Notes under the pieces: model-generated
The model's database searches: none
Told to the model about the DNA's origin: nothing
The model's input: the letters and a program-made list of their open reading frames with translations, nothing else
Assembly (NCBI RefSeq): GCF_042652185.1
Contig: NZ_JBHSIX010000014.1
Strand: one strand, 5' to 3'
Length of the DNA: 64,000 nt
Origin: Actinacidiphila fildesensis
GTDB taxonomy: Bacteria; Actinomycetota; Actinomycetes; Streptomycetales; Streptomycetaceae
Part shown: positions 52,283 through 60,725 of the stretch, in pieces
How positions within the stretch are numbered: position 1 is the stretch's first letter
Layout: each line of letters begins with the position of its first letter
Made by a program: the position numbers and the translations under genes

Positions 52283-53707
52283 TCATGACGGCGCGCTGTC
52301 GGTGAGCCTGCGCAGGGAGGCCACCAGTTGGTCCACCTCCTCGGATGTGTTGTAGAGCGCGAGTGAAGCGCGCGCCGCGGTTTCGAGGCCGTAGTGGGCC
52401 AGCGCGGGCTGGGCGCAGTGGTGGCCCGCGCGGATGGCGATACCGTCGCGGTCCAACCAGTCGGCCACCGTGGCCGGGTCCTGGCCCGCGAGCGTGAAGG
52501 TCAGGACGGCGATCCTGTCGGGTGCGGCGCCCACCGTCTCGAGGCCGGGGACCATGGACAGAGCCTGTTGCGCGTAGGACATCAGCCCTTGCTCGTAGGC
52601 GGCGACCGCGCCCCGGTCGAAGGAGGTCAGCCAGTTCAGCGCGGCCAACAGCCCGACCACCCCGGAGATGTGGCCGGTGCCGGCCTCCAGCCGTTGCGGA
52701 ACGGGCGCGTAGGTGGTGTGGGCGAAGCTGACCGAGTCGATCATGTTGCCGCCGCCCTGCCACGGCGGCATGCTCTCCAGCACTTCCGGCTTCCCGTACA
52801 GCACCCCGATGCCCGTGGGAGCGAAGATCTTGTGGCCGGAGAACACATAGAAGTCGGCATCCATCTCCTGGACGTCGACCGGGAAATGGGCGACCGCCTG
52901 TGCCCCGTCCACCAGCACCTTGGCGCCGTAGCGGTGTGCCAGCGCCGTCATCTCCCGCACCGGCGGAACGGTACCCAGTACGTTCGACGCATGGCTGATC
53001 GCCACGAGCTGGGTCCGCGACGAGAGCAGGTCGGCATAGGCGGTCCGGTCGATCTGCCCGTCAGGTCCGAGGGGGACCGGAACCACTCGGGCCCGGGTCT
53101 CCTTGGCGATGAGCTGCCAGGGCACGATGTCCGAGTGGTGCTCCAGGACCGGCACCAGGATGTCGTCCCCCGGCCCGAGGTTGGCTCGCCCCCAGCTCTG
53201 CGCGACGAGGTTGATCGCCTCAGTGGTGCCGCGGACGAACACGATGTTCTCCGGAGAGGCCGCACCCAGGAACTCGGCGACCGCGGCCCGGCCCGCCTCG
53301 TACGCCTCGGTGGCCTCGCGCGCCAGGGTGTGCGCACCGCGGTGGATGTTGGAGTTGGTCGCGCTGTAGTAGGCGGCGAGGGCTTCGATCACCTGGCGCG
53401 GTTTCTGCGTCGTGGCGGCGTTGTCGAGCCAGACCAGCGGATGGCCGTTGACGAGACGCTGCAGTATCGGGAAGTCCTTCCGAGCCGTCTCGGGAGAGAA
53501 GCCACCGCTCTGCCGGCCCATTGACGATCCCGGAGCCGCTCCCGGAACCAGAGCCGGAGCCGGAGCGGTAGATGCGCCAGGGACCACGCTCGGGGTTGAG
53601 CCCGGGGCCATGTTCGGGACCGCGTTCGGGGTGAGGCCACCCGGGGTGAGGCCGCCCGGGGTGAGGCCGCCCGGGGCCGCGCGCTCCGTAACGTCAGGAG
53701 TAGTCAT
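52283..53707 (-). CDS. SufS-type cysteine desulfurase, predicted encapsulin cargo
   Basis: This 474-residue PLP enzyme has PLP-lysine K293 (SGHKIF), NSNIHRGAHTLAREATEAYE, and catalytic Cys431 in RAGHHCAQPAL on the mobile loop. It takes sulfur from cysteine to form a persulfide. Unlike ordinary SufS, it carries a Gly/Pro/Ala-rich, apparently disordered N-terminus of about 68 residues, including three GGLTP repeats. Such extensions target desulfurases into family 2 encapsulin shells. The adjacent upstream gene encodes such a shell, and the two overlap by 14 bp. No other Suf genes are nearby. Confidence 0.92.
   Translation of the reverse strand: MTTPDVTERAAPGGLTPGGLTPGGLTPNAVPNMAPGSTPSVVPGASTAPAPALVPGAAPGSSMGRQSGGFSPETARKDFPILQRLVNGHPLVWLDNAATTQKPRQVIEALAAYYSATNSNIHRGAHTLAREATEAYEAGRAAVAEFLGAASPENIVFVRGTTEAINLVAQSWGRANLGPGDDILVPVLEHHSDIVPWQLIAKETRARVVPVPLGPDGQIDRTAYADLLSSRTQLVAISHASNVLGTVPPVREMTALAHRYGAKVLVDGAQAVAHFPVDVQEMDADFYVFSGHKIFAPTGIGVLYGKPEVLESMPPWQGGGNMIDSVSFAHTTYAPVPQRLEAGTGHISGVVGLLAALNWLTSFDRGAVAAYEQGLMSYAQQALSMVPGLETVGAAPDRIAVLTFTLAGQDPATVADWLDRDGIAIRAGHHCAQPALAHYGLETAARASLALYNTSEEVDQLVASLRRLTDSAPS
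53628..53672. repeat. 15-bp tandem repeat, three copies, in the cargo gene N-terminus
   Basis: The units at 53628-53642, 53643-53657 and 53658-53672 read GGGGTGAGGCCRCCC and encode GGLTP three times on the minus strand. They lie in the disordered targeting extension of the cysteine desulfurase. Confidence 0.95.
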
Positions 53708-55076
53708 GGTAGTTGTGCGCCTCGACGTTCCGGAGGACGGCGGTGGCGTCCTCCACCAGCACCGCGGTGTTGAAGTAGGCCGTCATCAGATACGAGGTGA
53801 TGCCCTTCTGGTCGACGCCCATGTTCCGCATGGACAGCGCCGGTTCGACCTCGTCCTGCACCTTCGTCGGCCGCAGCCCCACCACGCCCTGCTCGGCCTC
53901 GCCCACCCGCATCAGCAGGATCGAGGTGGTGCTGGCGCCGTTGTGACCCGTGAACCCCACCTTGTCGGAGGGGAGCAGCGGTACTCCCCGCCACGTCAGC
54001 AGGGGGCTGCCGAATCTGCTGTCCGTCACCGGGGGCACGCCCCGCCGCGTACATTCCCGTCCGAAGGCGGCTATCGCCCTGGGGTGCGCGACGAAGAAGC
54101 CGGGCTGCTTCCAGACCTTCGCCAGCAGCTCGTCCAGGTCATCGGGTGTCGGCGATCCGGTCCGCGACTGCACCCGCTGCCCCGGTGCGACCGTGTTGAG
54201 CAGCCCGAACTCCGGGTGGTTCAGCATCGACGACTCCTGGCGCTCCCGCAGCGCCTGGATGGTCAGATTGGCCTGGGCGCGGGTCTGGTCGATGGGCCCG
54301 TTGTAGAGATCGGCGACGCGGGTGTGCACCCGCAGCACCGTCTGCGCGAGGCTCATGTGGTACTCCCGCGGAGTGTCCTCGTAGTCGACGAACGTGCCCG
54401 GGAGTTCCGGTTCTCCGACGTGGCCGGAGGTGAGATCCACCGGCACCTCGGAGCCCGGCACCGGCATGTCCCCGGCGAGGTAAGCGTCGAGTGCCGTCTG
54501 CAGGTCTTCGCTGCGGGTGGTCAGTCCGGCCAGCGCGCTGCGGTCGGCGCAGAGCGCGACCCCGGGGGTGAGGGCCTTGACCCGGTAGGGCATCGGCTCG
54601 GCACGGGTCCAGGCGTCGAGGTCGAAGAGCTGGCCGTCCCCGATCACTTCGAGCAGTGCGTCCTCGCCGTATCGGCCCGTCACGCGCTTCTCGGCCCGGC
54701 CCTCGACGAGCACCCATATCTGATCGGAGGCATCGCCCTCCGAGGCCAGTAACTGTCCGGACTCGAAGCCGACCTCGGTGAAGGCGGCGGCCAGTTCGGT
54801 GAGGAGCGCTTCGTCGGTGTCGCGCAGGTACGGCACCTCCCGCAGGTCCTCCGGGACGATGTGGTGGGTGCCGTCCTCGCTGTAGCTGCTGATCAGGTCG
54901 TCGCCCAGGACGAAGGTCCGACGGCGGTTGACCCGGTAGACACCCGATTCGACGTCCACCCAGGGCAGTGCGCGCAGCAGATAGCGCGGGGTGATGCCGC
55001 GCATCTGCGGGCTGGTCTTGGTGGCGGTGGCCAGCTGCCGTGCCGCGTCCGGACCGAGACTGAGTCGATCGTTCAC
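53694..55076 (-). CDS. Family 2 encapsulin shell protein with cNMP-binding-like insertion
   Basis: This 460-residue HK97-fold shell protein is related to SrpI/EshA. Landmarks are DAARQLATATKTSPQMRGITPRYLLRALPWV, GTFVDYEDTPREYHMS, YNGPIDQTRAQANLTIQALRERQES, TPDDLDELLAKVWKQPGFFVAHPRAIAAFGRECTRRG, GSPLLTWRGVPLLPSDKV and a final VEAHNYHDYS. Residues about 88-200 are an insertion resembling a cyclic-nucleotide-binding domain (EVGFESGQLLASEGDASDQIWVLVEGRAE). GTG 55076 is chosen because AGGAGG precedes it. It should assemble into a protein nanocompartment holding the desulfurase encoded just downstream. Confidence 0.93.
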   Translation of the reverse strand: MNDRLSLGPDAARQLATATKTSPQMRGITPRYLLRALPWVDVESGVYRVNRRRTFVLGDDLISSYSEDGTHHIVPEDLREVPYLRDTDEALLTELAAAFTEVGFESGQLLASEGDASDQIWVLVEGRAEKRVTGRYGEDALLEVIGDGQLFDLDAWTRAEPMPYRVKALTPGVALCADRSALAGLTTRSEDLQTALDAYLAGDMPVPGSEVPVDLTSGHVGEPELPGTFVDYEDTPREYHMSLAQTVLRVHTRVADLYNGPIDQTRAQANLTIQALRERQESSMLNHPEFGLLNTVAPGQRVQSRTGSPTPDDLDELLAKVWKQPGFFVAHPRAIAAFGRECTRRGVPPVTDSRFGSPLLTWRGVPLLPSDKVGFTGHNGASTTSILLMRVGEAEQGVVGLRPTKVQDEVEPALSMRNMGVDQKGITSYLMTAYFNTAVLVEDATAVLRNVEAHNYHDYS

Positions 55077-55441
55077 AGGAACCTCCTGGAAGACGGGCGT
55101 CATATCCGGGCGGTGGCCAGTGATGACGCCGGAACGAGGTGATCGTGGTCTCCGGCATCCGCTGAGAACAAGGCGGCATTGTTCGTATCAGGCCAGAAAT
55201 ATGCGACTCACGAAACGTGCACCCTCGCGGCCTCGGAAATCCCAGCTGAGCGCACGGTTCCGGCGCCCATACATGACGTAATTTTTTCCCTTATTGAAGC
55301 TTTGTGATACCCAAAGAAGCACTTGGGGGGAATTTCGCTCACTTGGGTGCCTAGGGGGCTCTGGCGATGGCTCTACGGGGCCTCCGGCGGACACCCTGTC
55401 TCCCGCTCGCCGGGATCCGCCGGAAGTGTGACAGTGGAGAG
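55077..55441. other. 365-bp divergent, relatively AT-rich control region of the encapsulin operon
   Basis: The stretch 55270-55335 (TACATGACGTAATTTTTTCC and following) is markedly richer in A/T than its neighbours and probably holds the encapsulin promoter. CACTTGGG occurs twice, at about 55319-55326 and 55341-55348. I see no gene here. Confidence 0.5.
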
Positions 55442-55717
55442 ATGAGCTGGGCGTCATGGACAACCACAGGTGTCTTCGCCGGGCGTGGCGGGGTGCGCAC
55501 CGAGGAGGTCGGAATCCTGACGGGCGACCTCACCGTGCACACCACCTGGACCGGTGGTGAGGCACGTGTCGCCGTGCAGTACAGCGGCTCATCGGACTGG
55601 TTCACGATGACCGGCAGCCCCATCCCCTGCCCGTCGGAGGCAGAGAGCCGGACCCTGCACGAGGAAGTGGTCCACGCGGTGCGTGCGGGCACGGCCGCCA
55701 CCGTTCCACCCCACTGA
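55442..55717 (+). CDS. Small conserved actinobacterial protein of unknown function
   Basis: This 91-residue protein (MSWASWTTTGVFAGRGGVRT EEVG...) has a beta-strand-rich core (DLTVHTTWTGGEARVAVQYSG) and a C-terminal helix (SEAESRTLHEEVVHAVRAG). Similar short proteins are common in streptomycetes. The ATG is preceded closely by GGAGAG. There is no signal peptide or membrane segment. It diverges from the encapsulin operon, but a link is not shown. Confidence 0.7.
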   Translation: MSWASWTTTGVFAGRGGVRTEEVGILTGDLTVHTTWTGGEARVAVQYSGSSDWFTMTGSPIPCPSEAESRTLHEEVVHAVRAGTAATVPPH

Positions 55718-55755
55718 ACGCCGGTCTCCGCAACACGGACGCGCGCCTCTCCGGA

Positions 55756-55792
55756 AGCCGACGGGAGACGGGGGCGGGACCGGCCGTCGGCT
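55756..55792. terminator. Hairpin between small protein gene and MFS remnant
   Basis: AGCCGACGG and CCGTCGGCT are perfect 9-bp arms with a 19-nt loop in the convergent gap. Confidence 0.55.
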
Positions 55793-56280
55793 AGACCCCG
55801 GCGCGCCGAGGGCCGGCGCCGCGATCCGGACCGGTGGGCGTGTCCACGTCGCGGTCGGACGGTTGCTCATGCCCGGCCGGCGTACGGTCCCGCACCCGGC
55901 CCTGCGCCATGACGGTGCGGTCGGTGACCACGATGAGCAGCCGCAGGGCGCTGACGATGACCATGATCAGGGCGATCACGTGCAGACCGTGATCGTCAAC
56001 GTTGGTGTGGCTTCCCGCCCACCGGCTGGGCGATCGCGCTGGCGAGGTACAGCATGGAGACCAGGACCTCGGTCCGCCCCACCGAGACGTGGACGGCGGC
56101 CGCGATCGGCACCAGCGCGGTCGCGATGAGCGAGCTGTTGATCGCGTTGATCGCCGATCCCGTGTACAGCGGCGTCACGAACCGCCAGGAGAACGCGTTC
56201 GCGGTGCGGGAAGCGTCCCCCGGCGAACGCCTTGAACCTGGCGCGTCCTCCGAGCCCGGCGCACTCTGCGCGGGAATCAC
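55791..56280 (-). pseudogene. Internally deleted MFS transporter remnant
   Basis: The GTG at 56280 overlaps the MarR stop. The first part encodes the start of a drug:H+ antiporter-like MFS protein: WRFVTPLYTGSAINAINSSL, then IATALVPIAAAVHVSVGRTE and VLVSMLYLASAIAQPVGGK. That frame stops at 55996. In another frame, from about 55995, lies a last membrane helix and tail (HVIALIMVIVSALRLLIVVT, DRTVMAQGRV) ending at 55791. The middle (some 350-400 residues in intact relatives) is missing. The gene is therefore a deletion product and cannot make a transporter. Confidence 0.8.
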
Positions 56281-56714
56281 AGACTCTCGCCCAACCGCTC
56301 GATCAGCGGCGCCGCCGCCATCAGGGTCTTCAACTCCGCCCGGGTGAACCCACCGGCGACGAGTGCCTTCGCCAGTTGCTCGGACCGGGCGCTGCGCCTG
56401 TCCCGGAGCGACCGCTGCCCGGCCTTGGTCATCGACATGACCACGCGGCGCCCGTCGGAGGGATCGGGGCGCCGCTCCACCAGGTCGCGCTCCTCGAGCC
56501 CGGCGAGCGTGACTCCCATCGCCTGCGGAGTGATCTGCTCGACCCTGGCCAGGTCGCTCGTCGTGGCCGATCCGGCCCGCTCCAGGCGCGACAGGGCCGA
56601 CACTTCGGGAAGGGTGAGTTCGCCCTGGACGGGCTGGCGTAGCCGTCGCACTAACAGACCGAGGCTCATCTGCAACGCCGAACCGACCGCACTCACATCA
56701 AGATCATTCACCAT
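56277..56714 (-). CDS. MarR-family regulator
   Basis: This 145-residue winged-helix repressor shows ELTLPEVSALSRLERAGSATTSDLARVEQITPQAMGVTLAGLEERDLVERRPDPSDGRRVVMSMTKAG. That contains the recognition helix (ITPQAMGVTLAGLE) and the DPSDGR wing typical of MarR proteins. Flanking helices make the dimer interface. No ribosome site precedes ATG 56714, and a good promoter ends about 7 bp before it, so the mRNA may be leaderless. Its MFS target gene downstream is now a deleted remnant. Confidence 0.9.
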   Translation of the reverse strand: MVNDLDVSAVGSALQMSLGLLVRRLRQPVQGELTLPEVSALSRLERAGSATTSDLARVEQITPQAMGVTLAGLEERDLVERRPDPSDGRRVVMSMTKAGQRSLRDRRSARSEQLAKALVAGGFTRAELKTLMAAAPLIERLGESL

Positions 56715-56720
56715 AGTAGG

Positions 56721-56750
56721 AAGTCTAACTTTCACAGTTGAGACTTTCAA
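56721..56750 (-). promoter_or_regulatory. MarR promoter with overlapping operator
   Basis: On the minus strand TTGAAA (56750-56745) and TAGACT (56727-56722) are spaced by 17 bp, a good vegetative promoter. AAGTCT (56721-56726) and AGACTT (56741-56746) form a perfect 6-bp inverted repeat, with an inner AACT/AGTT pair. They cover both elements, which suits autoregulation. The remaining region to 57010 should hold the ATPase gene promoter; I see no clear elements there. Confidence 0.7.
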
Positions 56751-57010
56751 TCCAGCTTTCATAAATAGCCGGAACCCGGACAGACGACCTCCTCGCGAAG
56801 CGGCGTTTCGCCGCGTACGGCGGTACATCGGGCAACCAGCGCGCATCGCCGCTATTCGATTCGGAAACGCTGTACTCCCCGCTGCCCCACGCGTCACAAA
56901 TGGATAACTGATCGTGCGTCAATACCCATACGAACTACGGGCCTTGGCCAGGTCGCCTATTCTCCTGTCAATGCTGCTGCGCACCATTGAGGCGGGCGAC
57001 CGGGGGGATC

Positions 57011-59128
57011 ATGTCGAGGCTGTACGGGGGGACGGTCTTGCTGGAAACCTTGGTGCCCTCGCTGGTCGGGCTCAAGCCGAGCGGCACGGGGCGCATCGAC
57101 CCACCACGCCGGGGTCATCCGCTGCTGATCAGATGCGTCGGCGGGCGGGGCTCGGGCAAGAGCGCCACTCTTGCGGCCCTCGCGGAACAGTACGCACAGC
57201 GCATACCCCAGGCACACGCGGATCTCGCGGCGATCGATTTCGGCCAACCGGGACTCGCCGCATTGGCCGAGGACACCACGGCGAATGCCTCCCGTACGTC
57301 TGATCTGCTCTTCTATCTCAATTTCCGGCTGAGCCGGAAACCCGCGGAATTCGGCAAGAAGATGTCTTTCCCCCGGCTGACGCAGGGACTCCTCGCGGTG
57401 AGCGGGTGGCAGGCGGAGAGCGCCGACAACCCCGGGCACGCGGTACGGCCGGAGGAACTGGCCGCAGCGAAGCGGCGGCTCGCGGAACTGCTCAGAGCGA
57501 GCCAGCCCGACCAGCAAAGGCGCAGGGACAAGGCCGCGGCCTGGGTCGACGAGGTCATCCAGGCGGTCGGCCCGCTGCCGCTGCCCGCGGGGATGGACGC
57601 GATGGTGCGGGCCCTGCTGCGGATCGTCGCCGCCGAGCTGTTCAGCCCGCGCGCGCACCGGGGCGGTCTGACGTGGTGGGCGAGCCGACAGGTGGCGCAG
57701 CAGGGCGATGCCCACGACCAGCTGACGGAACTGGCGATGAAGTTCCGCGGTGACGCGGAGGACCGGCAGCTGGCCGAACGGTTCCTGATCGCCGCGCTGC
57801 TTGCGGACATCGCGGACCACTACGGCTTCCTGCAGGTGGCCAACGGCGTGCCGCGTCCGCTGCTGCTCCTGGACAACGTCCACAGCCCGCTGGGCCGGGT
57901 GTTCCTGGACGAGCTGGTGCGGGTGTGGCACGAGGAGGCGGCCGGGTCCCGCAGGGTGATGCGGCCGGTCGTCGTCGCCACGGCGTTGCAGGAGGTCGCG
58001 CCGGTGCGGGACGACGACACAGCGCCGTCGACACGGCGCGTGATCCGGTCCTTCTGGCAGGAGGACCGGCCGAACGCGGCGGCCGACTGGATCGTGCCGC
58101 TGCGGCTGGCGCAACTGGATCTCGACGAGGTCAAGGACATGTTCGAGGAGGACCACCCGCCACCGGGTGCCGCCCGGCTCATCCTGCGCCTCAGCGGCGG
58201 GCGGGCGGGCGTCGCCCACCGTCTGGTCCAGGCCGTCGCGCGACGTGTCCGGCTGCGCGAGGACATCAGCCTCGTGGGGCTCCTCGACATTCCGGCCGCC
58301 GCCGACCCGGGACCGTCCGTGAACGGCAGGCTGCTGGAGGGGTTGATCCCGGACGAGGTGGCCCGCGAGCGGCTCACCTACTACGCGCCGGCGCTGGACG
58401 ACACGGCCGCGTACCGGCTCAGCACGGTCTACCCGCCGCAGGACCCGGGCGGTGTCCCGGTCCAGGAGGCGCTGGCCCATCTGCGCGACAACCAGTGGTC
58501 CCACGTGCCCTGGGCCGGTGTCGAGGGACCGTTCGTCGGCGACGCCCCCCTGCGGCTTCTGCTGCTGCACGAACTGAGTGCCCGCACCGGCCGGGTCCCC
58601 GGCGCCGAGCCGTGGAAGACCATCCACCGGCGCTGCCGGTCCCTGTACGACCCGTACGACCAGGGCGGTGCCGCCCATCGCCCCGACACGCGCTATCTGC
58701 ACCACTCGCTCGCGCTGGGCGAGACGGACCTCGTCGTGCGCTGTCTGCACCGGCGGTTCACCGAGCAGGACGCCACGGGGTGGCTGTCCGCCCTGAACCT
58801 CGTCTGCGCGGCACCCGCTCCCCCGGACACCCTGCCCGCCCCCGCCGACGACACCGTGCCGTGTCCGGGCTGCGCGGCCGAAGCCGATCATCCCGTCCAC
58901 CAGGCCGTCCGGCTCCTCGTGAACCAGCTGTGGCACCTGTCCCAGCCGCTGTCGATCCCCACGGCTGCCGCGATCAACAGCATCGGGCTGCAACTGCTCA
59001 CCCTCGCCCAGAACAGCGGGCCGGAGGCTCAGAAGATCTTCTTCCGTGCCCATGAGGAGTGGCCGCAAGAACTGCACCACTGGACCCAGGCGCCCAACCT
59101 GCAGACCTACGGAGTGTCCGGCACATGA
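57011..59128 (+). CDS. Large P-loop ATPase of unknown function (STAND/AAA-like)
   Basis: This 705-residue protein has an N-terminal P-loop GGRGSGKS (44-51) and a Walker B-like PLLLLDN with Asp288. An Arg-rich region with VVVATALQEVAPVRDDD (sensor-like) and FWQEDRP follows. The second half is helical and may hold a ligand or repeat domain. A CPGC...H...H cluster near residue 618 could bind zinc. The layout (ATPase module, then helical C-terminal half) recalls STAND signalling ATPases, but no named family is evident to me. ATG 57011 follows GGGGGG. It overlaps the next gene (ATGA), so the two are likely one functional unit. Confidence 0.75.
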   Translation: MSRLYGGTVLLETLVPSLVGLKPSGTGRIDPPRRGHPLLIRCVGGRGSGKSATLAALAEQYAQRIPQAHADLAAIDFGQPGLAALAEDTTANASRTSDLLFYLNFRLSRKPAEFGKKMSFPRLTQGLLAVSGWQAESADNPGHAVRPEELAAAKRRLAELLRASQPDQQRRRDKAAAWVDEVIQAVGPLPLPAGMDAMVRALLRIVAAELFSPRAHRGGLTWWASRQVAQQGDAHDQLTELAMKFRGDAEDRQLAERFLIAALLADIADHYGFLQVANGVPRPLLLLDNVHSPLGRVFLDELVRVWHEEAAGSRRVMRPVVVATALQEVAPVRDDDTAPSTRRVIRSFWQEDRPNAAADWIVPLRLAQLDLDEVKDMFEEDHPPPGAARLILRLSGGRAGVAHRLVQAVARRVRLREDISLVGLLDIPAAADPGPSVNGRLLEGLIPDEVARERLTYYAPALDDTAAYRLSTVYPPQDPGGVPVQEALAHLRDNQWSHVPWAGVEGPFVGDAPLRLLLLHELSARTGRVPGAEPWKTIHRRCRSLYDPYDQGGAAHRPDTRYLHHSLALGETDLVVRCLHRRFTEQDATGWLSALNLVCAAPAPPDTLPAPADDTVPCPGCAAEADHPVHQAVRLLVNQLWHLSQPLSIPTAAAINSIGLQLLTLAQNSGPEAQKIFFRAHEEWPQELHHWTQAPNLQTYGVSGT

Positions 59129-60669
59129 AGCTACTGCCCGACGGAAGGCTCTACCGCGCCCTGGTACTCGGTGCCGCGGCCGTCGTACTCGGCCTGGGCG
59201 GCTACTTCCTCGTGGCCTGGCTGGTGACGGATGACACGGGTTGCGCGCACGGCGTCGAGAAGCGCGGCACGAAGAGCGAATGCACCGGGGTCACCGACGG
59301 AGGCTTCCACTTCACCGAAGCGCTGGCTCCGGTCTTCGGGCGCATCAAGGCCGAGAACGACAGCATCGCCGACAAGTCGCCGGCCACCGTCGCCCTGATG
59401 ATCCCGATGATCTCCGACAACCCGGCCGAGCAGCACGAGTTCACCGAGCAGGTCCAGGGCGCCTATCTCGCCCAGTACCGCGCCAACCACCAGGCCAACG
59501 GGCAGCGGCCGCCCATCCGGCTGCTGCTCGCGAACCCGGGCCGCAACTACGAGTTCTGGGAGCCGGTGGCCCAGCAGCTCGCCGACGCCGCCGCCTCACC
59601 GACCGAGAACCTCCGCGCCGTCACGGGCATCAACATCAGCCTCAAGGAGACCGAGAAGGCCATCGCCTTCCTCACCGCGGGCAAGGGCATTCCGGTGGTC
59701 GCCGGGCCCATGACCGCGGACGACATCATGAACAGCGCCGCCCGCCCGCACGCCTACCCCGGCCTGGCCCGCGTGGCGCCCAGCAACTCCGACCAGGCAG
59801 CCGCCCTGGGCTCCTTCGGATCGGACATCAAACCCGCCGAGACCATGGTGGTGGAGGACGTCCGGCAGGACGACAACTACCTCACGACCCTGCGCCAGGC
59901 CTTCGAGAAGCTCGCCAAGGGCGCACCGCACGCTCCGGAGACCTTCCGGTCACCCGCCGACTTCAACGACGAGGGCAACCTCTCCAACGACTTCCACCAG
60001 ATGGTCCCGGACATCTGCTCCTCCGACGCCAAGACCATCTACTTCGCCGGGCGTCCGGTGCAGCTGCGGCAGTTCCTCATCGAGCTCGGACGCCGCAACT
60101 GCGCCAAGCACTACACGGTCATCAGCGGTTCGCACGCCTCCACCCTGACCGTGGACACCAAGTTCCAGGACCAGTGGGGCTCGCTCACCGCGGGCTCCGG
60201 AATCACCGTCCGCTATGCCGCCCTCGCGCACCCCGACTCCTGGAGCGGCGACGGTCCCGAGACGCCGGGCGGCTCCAGGAGGGCGTACAAGGAACTCGCC
60301 GATCTCGCCACGCTGTTCGGCAACACCTCGGCCACCGGCATCGGCCGGACCTCGCTTTCGGACTCGCGCACCATCATCACGTACGACTCCGTCACCACGG
60401 CCATCAGCGGCATCCGCAACGACACCGTGGGCAAGGTGGAGATGCCCACCCTGGACGAGGTGGCCAACAGCTGGCTCCGGCTGCACGGCGGCAACCGCGT
60501 CAACGGCGCCGGCGGCTGGATCTGCCTGGACCAGTACGGCAACCCCTACAACAAGGCGGTCGCCATCGTGCATCTGGACCCGGTGACCAAGTCCGCCGCC
60601 TTCGACCGGCTGGCCTGGCCCGCCGGTCGCGCCCCGGACGCCAACTGCTCGATCCGCACCGGCGGCTGA
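59125..60669 (+). CDS. Membrane-anchored periplasmic-binding-protein-like sensor
   Basis: This 514-residue protein has a short cytoplasmic start, one membrane segment (about 11-34, YRALVLGAAAVVLGLGGYFL) and a large outside domain. The domain resembles type-1 periplasmic binding (Leu/Ile/Val-binding) proteins: TVALMIPMISDNPAEQHEFTEQVQGAYLAQY, PIRLLLANPGRNYEFWEPVA, KGIPVVAGPMTADDIMNSA, and ETMVVEDVRQDDNYLTTLRQAFEK. Cys residues near 40 and 51 could form a disulfide. It has no lipobox and no transporter genes nearby, so it is more likely a sensor than an uptake protein. It probably signals to the coupled P-loop ATPase. Confidence 0.75.
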   Translation: MKLLPDGRLYRALVLGAAAVVLGLGGYFLVAWLVTDDTGCAHGVEKRGTKSECTGVTDGGFHFTEALAPVFGRIKAENDSIADKSPATVALMIPMISDNPAEQHEFTEQVQGAYLAQYRANHQANGQRPPIRLLLANPGRNYEFWEPVAQQLADAAASPTENLRAVTGINISLKETEKAIAFLTAGKGIPVVAGPMTADDIMNSAARPHAYPGLARVAPSNSDQAAALGSFGSDIKPAETMVVEDVRQDDNYLTTLRQAFEKLAKGAPHAPETFRSPADFNDEGNLSNDFHQMVPDICSSDAKTIYFAGRPVQLRQFLIELGRRNCAKHYTVISGSHASTLTVDTKFQDQWGSLTAGSGITVRYAALAHPDSWSGDGPETPGGSRRAYKELADLATLFGNTSATGIGRTSLSDSRTIITYDSVTTAISGIRNDTVGKVEMPTLDEVANSWLRLHGGNRVNGAGGWICLDQYGNPYNKAVAIVHLDPVTKSAAFDRLAWPAGRAPDANCSIRTGG

Positions 60670-60688
60670 GCGGTCCTGCCGAGCAGTC

Positions 60689-60711
60689 CACGGCTCCGGG
60701 CGGGGGCCGTG
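60689..60711. terminator. Hairpin between converging sensor and GNAT genes
   Basis: CACGGC and GCCGTG are 6-bp arms, extendable by wobble pairs, in the 56-bp convergent gap. Confidence 0.5.
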
Positions 60712-60725
60712 AGCGCCATGCGGGA

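Noticed and set aside
59125..60669. Binding-protein-like gene considered as an amino-acid ABC transporter part
   Set aside because: It has a membrane anchor instead of a lipobox, and no permease or transporter ATPase genes nearby.
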